The position numbers were made by a program, and so were the translations under genes. From assembly GCA_900554995.1 (NCBI GenBank), contig USJJ01000119.1:1-5168 (forward strand): a stretch of DNA of 5,168 bases. Reading direction: 5' to 3'. Each line of letters opens with the position of its first letter. Positions within the stretch are counted from its first letter, which is position 1. The DNA comes from an uncultured Ruminococcus sp. Its GTDB lineage: Bacteria; Bacillota; Clostridia; Oscillospirales; Acutalibacteraceae. Below, one piece after another: positions 1 to 5,168 of the stretch. The notes under the pieces were generated by a model. That model did no database searches. It was not told the DNA's origin and saw only the letters and a list, made by a program, of their open reading frames with translations.

Positions 1-508
1 TTACGGTAATATCCTTTTGAGCCTCTCCGTTGTGGTCGGTTACGGTTACGATTACGGGATTTTCTCTTGTCGGTTTGATACCGTCCGGCAAATCAACAAC
101 AATATTATTGCTCTCTCCGATATGAATGTCGCAGTTTGGAATAACAACATTGGTCTTATCGGTAACAGTTACAACAAAGGTATTCTTTTTATCTCCGTCC
201 TCGTTTCCGATCGTGCCGTTGTTATCGCCCGTGCTGCTCTGATTGTTCGGCACAACAAGCTGTCCGTTTTCGTCCGTTGCACCTGTTGCCGCATTGTTGT
301 TGGTATCATAAATAAAGATACGCAAATCATCTGCCGGCTCCTGTGTATCCGTAAAGAAGGCTGTGATTATAGTACGGTCTGCAAAGTCAAGCAGTCTGCC
401 TTCGGGGAGCTTGATTGTAACATTGTCGTTTACATCAATGCTGATTTCGCTGTCAAAGACAGGCTTTCCGTCCTTATCGGTCAAGATAATAGAGAAATTA
501 CCCACCTG
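1..508 (-). repeat. Two homologous beta-rich domains near the left edge
   Basis: Residues 881-967 and 990-1049 align by eye at an offset of 106 residues. FSIILTDKDGKPV matches FVVTVTDKTNVVI; EISIDVNDNVTIKLPEG matches DIHIGESNNIVVDLPDG. The first copy ends in TGATDENGQLVVP, like the end of carboxypeptidase-regulatory or CnaB-like Ig folds. A 22-residue linker rich in Asn, Gly, Asp and Ser separates them. The second copy is cut by the window edge. The fold name is tentative; the internal homology is clear. Confidence 0.7.
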
Positions 509-3148
509 TGCGTTGCCGTCCTCGTCAGAGTTATCCTTGTCGATAAGCTGTGGAATTTCCGCTGTCTGCAAAATCTCGCCGCAGCGTTCACATTCAATAT
601 GCTTTTCGCCGCTGTGTTCAATCGTAGCTTCGGTGTCAACAATCCATTCTGTCGGCTGATGTCCGAGAGCTTCTCTGTAATTGCTCTTGTAGGTATCTCC
701 GCAAACAGAGCATACAAAGGTGCTGAATCCGAGTTCAAGACAGGTAGGCTCTGTAACGGTTTCCTCATAGCTGTGTGCCGCTTTATCAGTATAATCAGAC
801 ACATACCTGTCATTACAGTTTTTGCAAGTATAAGTTGTATATCCGATTGAAGTACAAGTAGGTTCAGTTACATTCTTTTCATAATCGTGCGGTACTTTAT
901 CAGTATAATTGCCCTTGTATTCATCACCGCAGTCATCGCACTTGAATATGGAATATCCCATCTCGGTGCAAGTCGGGGCAATAAACGTTTCGATATAGTG
1001 ATGCTCCTTGCTGTCTGTGTAATCACCTATATATGATTTTCCACAGTCGGGGCAAGTATATATGGCATATCCGTGTTCGGTACAAGTAGGCTCTACGGTT
1101 TCCTTGTTATAGTTATGCTCCAGCATATCTGTATAATTGCCTACATAGCTGTCACCGCAGTCGGCACAGGTAAAGGTCGAAAATCCCATAGAAGTACAAG
1201 TCGGCTTTGTTATATCTTCCTTATATGCGTGGGGAAGTTTTTCCGTGTAATCGGAAACATATTCATCATCACAGTTTTTGCAGGAATATGTTGTATAGCC
1301 GTGACTTGTGCAGGTAGGAGCAGTTACGGTCTTTCTGTAATAGTGTTCTGCTTTATCTGTATAATCGCCTGTGTAGGTATCACCGCAGTCGCGGCAAGTA
1401 TATACAGTATATCCCATAGAGGTGCAAGTCGGCGCTATTACCTTACCGTCATAGTGATGTCCTGTCGGAAGTTCGAGAACAGTTCCACATACCTCGCATA
1501 CCTGAGGCTCAGTACAAGTTGCCGCCTTGCCCGGTGTATGTCCCGTTGCAGAGGTAGCTTTAATCATTTTTTCCGTACAGCCGTCATTTAAGCAGTGATA
1601 CTCAATAACGCCCTCTGCATCGCAAGTGGAGTTGGTAACAGTATGACCTTCATCCCAAGAATGACCGAGTGCATCTGTGTAATCACTTACATAATGATAA
1701 TCACACATTGTACAGGTGGAAGTAGTATATCCCTTATCAATACAAGTAGGCTCTTTAGTTATTCTTTCAAAAGAATGTGAAATGATAGGAGTTATATTTG
1801 TGATATAGTTATCTCCGCAAACCTCGCAAGTGTGTTCTGTATAACCCGTAATTCTGCAAGTAGGATTATGCTTTTCCGACTTATATTTGTGAGCTGCTAC
1901 GGGAGTTGTTTCTTCATAGAAATCTCCGCAGTCGGAACACAGCCATAATTTAAGACCGCCTTGTTTGCAGGTCGCTTCACGGATAGTAACTGCCTTATAT
2001 GTATGCCCTGTTGATGGAGTGTAATTTGTTTTAATTAAATTACCACAGCCATTACATTGGAATCTGTCATAGCCAAGATTTTCACAGCTTGGTGGAACTG
2101 TTTCAAGATAATGATAATCGTGTTCGTGAGCCGGGGGAACTACTATAATAGTATCATTGCTGTCCGAATCATCATTATTTACAAGCCATACATAAGAAAC
2201 CCCATTCTCTGTCATTGTTTCTCCGGCATAGCTGTAATTGATTTTATAGTATACCGTGTAATATCCCGCCTGTGTGTAGTTCGGAGCAGAACTTTTTGTG
2301 CAGTTATCAGCAGTATCACCGTAACGGATACTTGTTTTAACGCCGCTGTCCGAAAGGTCGGAAACGGTCAGCGTATGAGCTTCGCCGTCTGCTATGCCGT
2401 AATATGATGCCACAACAGATTTTGCAGTCACATATTCACTTGTTTCATATCCGCAGTCATCGCATTTTTCAGCAACATAAAAACGGTTATTGCCGAGCTG
2501 TGCGTCTACACTTTCCGTAAAATCGTGTGATTCAAGTCCTCTTGACGCTCTTGCAAATGTTCCCTTACAGAACTTGCAGTATTCGCCGCGCTTTAATGTA
2601 GTTAAATGTCTGCTTTCATCATACGGCTCGTATGTAGTGGCGTCAAAGTCCAAGAAAAAGTTATGGTCACAGCTGTTTAAGCTATAAACATTGTTGTTAA
2701 AGTTATAGTCCGTTGGACCGTCACCGGAGTTTATTGTACCACAGGTCTGACACACAACCTTCGTAAAGTGATACCCTGTGTAATACGCATCCACACCGGG
2801 AGTGCCGTTATCAAGGTTTCCTTTTGAAACGCCATCAATGCAGGTGCCGTCTGAATATCTTACACCTCGGTTAAGTGCTGTTTCTCCCGTTTTTGTATAT
2901 TCGGGAACACGGTATGTAAGTACGCTTGTATGTTTCTTGCATACATTACAATATTGCGTTTCGTTTGTGATAGTGGCGTTTACATCAAGCTCGTTAGTAC
3001 GGTTATTTGATGACAACCAATTATCTGCTGGATCGACATATTCATTGGACTGTGCCGCAAAGACCGACACAGGAAGTGTGCCTGCGATAATAACGAGCGC
3101 AAGCAGCATTGAAATAACTGATTTCATAGAAAAATGTTTGGTTTTCAT
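1..3148 (-). CDS. Large secreted Cys/His-repeat surface protein (3' end outside window)
   Basis: The frame runs from ATG at 3148 to base 1 with no stop (1049 codons); the C-terminus is outside. Residues 1-31 are a signal peptide ending SVFA. Residues 32-240 contain four C-x2-C pairs (67/70, 133/136, 191/194, 229/232). Residues 241-323 resemble an MBG-type Ig domain. Residues 343-830 are thirteen Cys/His units, mostly 38 residues long. Residues 831-872 are a degenerate unit. Residues 881-967 and 990 onward are two related beta-rich domains joined by an Asn/Gly/Asp-rich linker. The protein is predicted to be exported; whether it is anchored cannot be seen. Units with PTC...G(Y/F)...CxxCG...YTD...H are common in clostridial surface proteins but have no known function that I can name. 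It is separated from the PcfB-like gene by 102 bp and a terminator, so it may be expressed separately. Surface adhesion or mating contact is a guess; export is well supported. Confidence 0.92.
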   Translation of the reverse strand, partial: MKTKHFSMKSVISMLLALVIIAGTLPVSVFAAQSNEYVDPADNWLSSNNRTNELDVNATITNETQYCNVCKKHTSVLTYRVPEYTKTGETALNRGVRYSDGTCIDGVSKGNLDNGTPGVDAYYTGYHFTKVVCQTCGTINSGDGPTDYNFNNNVYSLNSCDHNFFLDFDATTYEPYDESRHLTTLKRGEYCKFCKGTFARASRGLESHDFTESVDAQLGNNRFYVAEKCDDCGYETSEYVTAKSVVASYYGIADGEAHTLTVSDLSDSGVKTSIRYGDTADNCTKSSAPNYTQAGYYTVYYKINYSYAGETMTENGVSYVWLVNNDDSDSNDTIIVVPPAHEHDYHYLETVPPSCENLGYDRFQCNGCGNLIKTNYTPSTGHTYKAVTIREATCKQGGLKLWLCSDCGDFYEETTPVAAHKYKSEKHNPTCRITGYTEHTCEVCGDNYITNITPIISHSFERITKEPTCIDKGYTTSTCTMCDYHYVSDYTDALGHSWDEGHTVTNSTCDAEGVIEYHCLNDGCTEKMIKATSATGHTPGKAATCTEPQVCEVCGTVLELPTGHHYDGKVIAPTCTSMGYTVYTCRDCGDTYTGDYTDKAEHYYRKTVTAPTCTSHGYTTYSCKNCDDEYVSDYTEKLPHAYKEDITKPTCTSMGFSTFTCADCGDSYVGNYTDMLEHNYNKETVEPTCTEHGYAIYTCPDCGKSYIGDYTDSKEHHYIETFIAPTCTEMGYSIFKCDDCGDEYKGNYTDKVPHDYEKNVTEPTCTSIGYTTYTCKNCNDRYVSDYTDKAAHSYEETVTEPTCLELGFSTFVCSVCGDTYKSNYREALGHQPTEWIVDTEATIEHSGEKHIECERCGEILQTAEIPQLIDKDNSDEDGNAQVGNFSIILTDKDGKPVFDSEISIDVNDNVTIKLPEGRLLDFADRTIITAFFTDTQEPADDLRIFIYDTNNNAATGATDENGQLVVPNNQSSTGDNNGTIGNEDGDKKNTFVVTVTDKTNVVIPNCDIHIGESNNIVVDLPDGIKPTRENPVIVTVTDHNGEAQKDITV
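662..2122 (-). repeat. Thirteen tandem 38-residue (114-bp) Cys/His coding repeats
   Basis: Counting each unit from its leading His, units start at residues 343, 382, 420, 458, 496, 537, 564, 602, 640, 678, 716, 754 and 792, with the closing His at 830. Units 7-13 (1459 to 662) are each exactly 38 residues. Ten of the thirteen show exact C-x9-C-x2-C-x13-H spacing; unit 2 has x12 before His, unit 5 has C-x4-C (CLNDGC), and unit 6 is shortened to 27 residues. The typical unit reads H-x-Y, then PTC, G(Y/F), CxxCG, and (D/N)YTD. The DNA copies have diverged, so this is an old protein repeat under selection rather than a recent DNA expansion. Confidence 0.93.
2180..2428 (-). other. MBG/YDG-like Ig domain in the large secreted protein
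   Basis: Residues about 241-323 follow the pattern of bacterial MBG-type Ig domains: YYGIADGEAHTLTV near the start, a middle strand with VKTSIRYG, then APNYTQAGYYTVYYKINYSY, where PxYTxAGxYTVYYKV is the family hallmark. Such domains act as stalk modules in surface proteins. The assignment is from pattern memory, not a profile search. Confidence 0.65.
3056..3148 (-). other. Sec signal peptide of the large secreted protein
   Basis: Residues 1-31 show a basic start (MKTKHFSMK), a hydrophobic core (VISMLLALVIIAG) and a polar end, TLPVSVFA, with small residues suited to signal peptidase I cleavage before AQSN. There is no lipobox cysteine, so this is not a lipoprotein signal. Confidence 0.92.
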
Positions 3149-3159
3149 AAAGTTAAAAT

Positions 3160-3165
3160 CTCCTT
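3160..3165 (-). promoter_or_regulatory. Ribosome binding site of the large secreted protein gene
   Basis: The minus strand reads AAGGAG, 11 nt before the ATG at 3148. A second in-frame ATG at 3127 (Met8) would be about 32 nt away, so the first ATG is preferred. Confidence 0.8.
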
Positions 3166-3168
3166 TTC

Positions 3169-3180
3169 AAAATATATTTT
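3169..3180. repeat. 12-bp AT palindrome upstream of the large secreted protein gene
   Basis: AAAATATATTTT is a perfect palindrome lying just upstream of the AAGGAG site. It contains TATATT, which could serve as a -10 element on the minus strand, but the sequence about 17 nt upstream falls in the terminator T run and gives no good -35. It may equally be plain AT-rich leader. I do not assign a promoter. Confidence 0.3.
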
Positions 3181-3194
3181 TGTCTGTGTATCAG

Positions 3195-3220
3195 AAAAGC
3201 CGCCATAATTTACGGCGGCT
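3195..3220 (-). terminator. Rho-independent terminator after the relaxase/PcfB genes
   Basis: On the minus strand AGCCGCC is followed by a 9-nt AT-rich loop and GGCGGCT, a perfect 7-bp GC-rich stem, then a short run of T (TTTT including the last stem base). It begins about 30 nt after the PcfB-like stop codon. On the plus strand the hairpin is not followed by T, so it works only for leftward transcription. The T run is short, so some read-through into the next gene is possible. Confidence 0.75.
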
Positions 3221-3250
3221 CCCGATAGCGTGTATATTTGATTTTCAAAA

Positions 3251-3955
3251 TTAACCCCTGCCTTTCTGTTTGTTCTTTTTCTTTTTACGATTGCCATTGT
3301 GTGGCTGAGTATGCTGAACGGACTTTTCCTTTTCGGGAGCAGCCTTTTTCTTTTTCGATTGTTCGGCTTTTATCTCCTCAATTTTTTTACGCACTGAGGG
3401 TTTAGTACCGCTGTCCGTTTTTGCCGTACCCTCGAATGAGGTAGATTTGCTCCCGTGCGGATTTTCGCTTGTTTTCTCCGCACGGGTTTGTCGGTTTTTT
3501 GAAGAATCATCCTTTTCCTTTGTGTGTTCTTCATTCACCGGTGTTTCGGGCTGTTCCGGTGCTTCCGGCTCAACCTCCTGTTCGGGTGCGGAATATCCGA
3601 GCTTTTCCATAATGTAATTAAGCCTTGGAATATCATCTTGAAAGGCGATAATATCGCATAAGCCGTTGTCGTTCGTCTTATCCGCAACAGGGCGGTACAT
3701 TATGCCGTAGTTATGCGCTTCGGTATTGAATTTTTTCAAATCGGATTCTTTAATCTGCATAATACAAAGCTGCTTGCCTGTTTTAAGCATTTGCTTGAGC
3801 TTTGCAACACCCTCGGTCTTTCCGTCATCCTTTACCAGCGCCATTACGATAGCGGCAAGATTTTTTGCACCGAGTGCGGTCAGCTTTACTGCCGACTCGG
3901 TAATCTGTATGCCTTCCTTTACCATTAAATCAGCGACTTCGCCGCTTGTGTTCAT
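3251..3955 (-). CDS. PcfB family protein (DUF3801), conjugation accessory
   Basis: A 234-residue protein resembling PcfB/DUF3801 proteins, which are encoded next to relaxase and VirD4-type coupling protein genes in Gram-positive conjugative elements such as pCF10; their exact biochemical role is not settled. Residues 1 to about 122 form the likely folded domain: a helical start (LTALGAKNLAAIVMALVKD), then GVAKLKQMLKTGKQL, and the IKESDLKKFNTEAHNYGIMY segment typical of the family. From about 125 on the chain is low-complexity and probably disordered: first acidic and proline-rich (EQEVEPEAPEQPETP), then strongly basic, ending NRKKKKNKQKGRG. Such a tail could contact DNA or the acidic surface of a partner (inference). 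No signal peptide or membrane segment is seen, so it is cytoplasmic. It overlaps the relaxase by 26 bp, has its own AAGGAG site, and ends in TAA just before a terminator. Confidence 0.85.
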   Translation of the reverse strand: MNTSGEVADLMVKEGIQITESAVKLTALGAKNLAAIVMALVKDDGKTEGVAKLKQMLKTGKQLCIMQIKESDLKKFNTEAHNYGIMYRPVADKTNDNGLCDIIAFQDDIPRLNYIMEKLGYSAPEQEVEPEAPEQPETPVNEEHTKEKDDSSKNRQTRAEKTSENPHGSKSTSFEGTAKTDSGTKPSVRKKIEEIKAEQSKKKKAAPEKEKSVQHTQPHNGNRKKKKNKQKGRG

Positions 3956-5168
3956 CTTTCATCAGCTCCTTATCTGCTTGTTCCTGCAAAGCCATAGCCT
4001 GCCGTTGTTTCTCGGCAATTTTATATGAGTCTTTGAAAATGGCTTTGCACATTCTGATTTCCTTCCGGAGTTCGTTAAGCTCCGTATTGATTGCTTTCGC
4101 TTTTTCCTTGACCTCATCACAATTTTCATCAGTCCTTTCATCGTACAGCTTTTTACGCTGTGTAATTAAAATATCAATTTCAGCCTCTTTGCTTTGCTGA
4201 TATTTCTGTAACTGTTCGCCCGTTTCAATATCGTGTGAAAACAAAAATTTGAATTGCTTCTGATAGCGGTCAAACTTTATCATCTCCTCACGCATAAAAA
4301 ATGACACCCTCTGCGGTGTCTGCTTACGCTGTATTTTTTTGAACAGATATAGGTAGTGGAAATAGAGTGCCATAAATCCTTTTAATTTTTTACCCTTGAC
4401 ATTTTTAAGACTGCCTCGTAATTTATATTGCTTTTTCGGCATCCCGGACGGTGCAGCCGTAATAATACCGTTACGGGTTGCAATAATTCTTTCCAAAATC
4501 TCTGCTTCGCTGTAACCCTCACCGAGATTATCAAGGCGCATCGGGCGTTTTGCATTCGGAGCGATGATGGAGGTGTATTTGATATTCGGTCCCTTGCGGT
4601 GAACGACAAACCCACGCTTTTTTAAGTTCTGCCAAAACTGCTCCATCGTGTAGGAGCATTTGATAATCTCGTCAATGTCCCTGCGGATACTGCCACGGAT
4701 GGTCGGTCTGCCTTCTTTTAACGCCAGCCATTCGCCGTAGTGCATACCCCGGCGTTTGGGATGTTCGATTACCGACAGACAATTTTCAATGCAGATCTGG
4801 TCGGATATTCCTCGAATGTCTATAAAGTAGTCCTTGAAATTATTTCGGTATTTGTAACCGTCAAGATATGAAACGGCATTTATGATGATGTGATTATGCA
4901 AATGCTTGTGGTCAAGGTGCGTTGCGACAACAACCTCATATTTATCCGCAAACAAACGCTCCGCAAGTTCAAGTCCGCATTTATAAGCAATCTCCGGTGT
5001 TGTTTCAAAGTCCTTGAAGGACTGTACCAAGTGATAAGCAAGAACGGAATTTTTGCGCCCGGCTTTTCCGAAAAACTCTTGTGTTTCCATCATTTCCGAG
5101 AAGGCTTTGTCTACCGTGCAGTTGTACGCTTTCACATACTTGCACTGTTCCGTCTTGTCATTGTTCTT
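3930..5168 (-). CDS. MOBP-type relaxase / mobilization nuclease (5' end outside window)
   Basis: Relaxase that would nick the origin of transfer, bind the 5' end covalently and lead the strand into the recipient. The frame is open to the right edge (412 visible residues). A GTG at 5135 could be read as a start, but coding-like sequence continues upstream (KNNDKTEQCKYV), so the true start and probably the motif I tyrosine lie outside. Visible residues 44-51 (AYHLVQSF) match family motif II. Residues 84-97 hold the metal-binding motif H-x-D-x2-H-x-H-N-H-x3-N. Residues 128-150 carry the conserved run ending in LSVIEHPKRRGMHYGEW. Later comes the ALYFHYLYL segment, followed by a Lys/Glu-rich, probably coiled-coil C-terminus typical of relaxases in clostridial integrative elements. 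It ends in TGA and overlaps the next gene by 26 bp. The family call is firm; the subfamily is from memory of related proteins. Confidence 0.95.
   Translation of the reverse strand, partial: KNNDKTEQCKYVKAYNCTVDKAFSEMMETQEFFGKAGRKNSVLAYHLVQSFKDFETTPEIAYKCGLELAERLFADKYEVVVATHLDHKHLHNHIIINAVSYLDGYKYRNNFKDYFIDIRGISDQICIENCLSVIEHPKRRGMHYGEWLALKEGRPTIRGSIRRDIDEIIKCSYTMEQFWQNLKKRGFVVHRKGPNIKYTSIIAPNAKRPMRLDNLGEGYSEAEILERIIATRNGIITAAPSGMPKKQYKLRGSLKNVKGKKLKGFMALYFHYLYLFKKIQRKQTPQRVSFFMREEMIKFDRYQKQFKFLFSHDIETGEQLQKYQQSKEAEIDILITQRKKLYDERTDENCDEVKEKAKAINTELNELRKEIRMCKAIFKDSYKIAEKQRQAMALQEQADKELMKDEHKRRSR
3966..3971 (-). promoter_or_regulatory. Ribosome binding site of the PcfB-like gene, inside relaxase coding sequence
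   Basis: The minus strand reads AAGGAG here, 10 nt before the ATG at 3955. It lies within the last codons of the relaxase and fixes the PcfB-like start. Ribosomes finishing the relaxase would pass over it, which suggests coupled translation. Confidence 0.75.
4878..4919 (-). other. Relaxase HUH metal-binding motif
   Basis: This stretch encodes HLDHKHLHNHIIIN. The histidine triad that coordinates the divalent metal in HUH relaxases is intact, including the closing Asn seen in MOBP-type enzymes. Nothing visible suggests that the nuclease is inactivated, although the catalytic tyrosine cannot be checked here. Confidence 0.9.

Noticed and set aside
481..813. Minus-strand open frame of 110 codons in another frame
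   Set aside because: It lies within the repeat and beta-domain coding region of the large gene and has no recognisable product.
17..850. Plus-strand open frame of 277 codons, and others at 1073-1591, 1595-1780, 2057-2407, 2490-2687 and 2802-3254
   Set aside because: All are antisense to the large secreted protein, whose frame has a signal peptide, ribosome site and periodic domains. The plus frames stay open because the repeats impose a regular base pattern; they show no ribosome sites or family motifs.
662..2122. Possible CRISPR array or non-coding satellite because of regular 114-bp spacing
   Set aside because: The period is a multiple of three, the frame stays open, and conservation is at the protein level with diverged DNA copies. 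There are no identical short repeats with unique spacers.
662..2122. Zinc-finger DNA-binding protein
   Set aside because: The CxxC units resemble zinc ribbons, but the protein starts with a Sec signal peptide and carries Ig-like domains, so it is exported and is not a DNA-binding regulator.
3221..3250. Possible promoter with TTGAAA and TATACA just after the PcfB-like stop
   Set aside because: The hexamers are not at usable spacing, and transcripts starting here would run straight into the terminator hairpin.
3713..4028. Plus-strand open frames opposite the PcfB-like gene and the relaxase end, plus 3946-4200
   Set aside because: Antisense shadows. The minus-strand frames here have family motifs and a clear ribosome binding site.
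4382..4625. Small open frames on both strands inside the relaxase gene
   Set aside because: They overlap conserved relaxase coding sequence and show no independent start signals.
5133..5135. GTG as the relaxase start
   Set aside because: The frame continues upstream to the window edge with plausible coding sequence, and family members have additional N-terminal residues, including motif I, before this point.

Overview
The window reads as part of an integrative and conjugative (or mobilizable) element from a low-to-mid GC Gram-positive gut-type bacterium, most likely a Clostridia member (Lachnospiraceae/Ruminococcaceae type). This rests on the relaxase plus PcfB-like gene pair, strong AGGAG ribosome binding sites, and a secreted protein built from Cys/His repeats of a kind common in clostridial surface proteins. 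The taxonomic call is inference from family resemblance; no search was run.

All three genes lie on the minus strand, so transcription runs from the right edge to the left. From the right: (1) a MOBP-type HUH relaxase whose N-terminal start is beyond the right edge (3930-5168); (2) a PcfB/DUF3801-family protein (3251-3955) that overlaps the relaxase end by 26 bp and is probably translationally coupled to it; (3) a Rho-independent terminator (3195-3220) in the 102-bp gap; (4) a very large secreted protein that begins at 3148 and is still open at base 1, giving 1049 visible codons with no stop.

The large protein fills 60% of the window. Its visible order is: signal peptide; a Cys-pair-rich N-terminal region; an MBG-like Ig domain; thirteen tandem Cys/His units, most exactly 38 residues long, with the signature C-x9-C-x2-C-x13-H; one degenerate closing unit; then two homologous beta-sandwich-like domains about 106 residues apart. 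The C-terminus, where a wall anchor or membrane segment would lie, is outside the window.

The relaxase nicks and pilots the transferred strand, and PcfB-family proteins are encoded with the transfer machinery. The large secreted protein sits where a VirD4-type coupling protein gene often follows pcfB. It may be surface cargo of the element, or a contact/adhesion factor that helps mating; the sequence does not decide between these. Every plus-strand open frame examined is an antisense shadow of these three genes. No RNA gene, CRISPR array, insertion sequence, attachment site or convincing origin of transfer was found.
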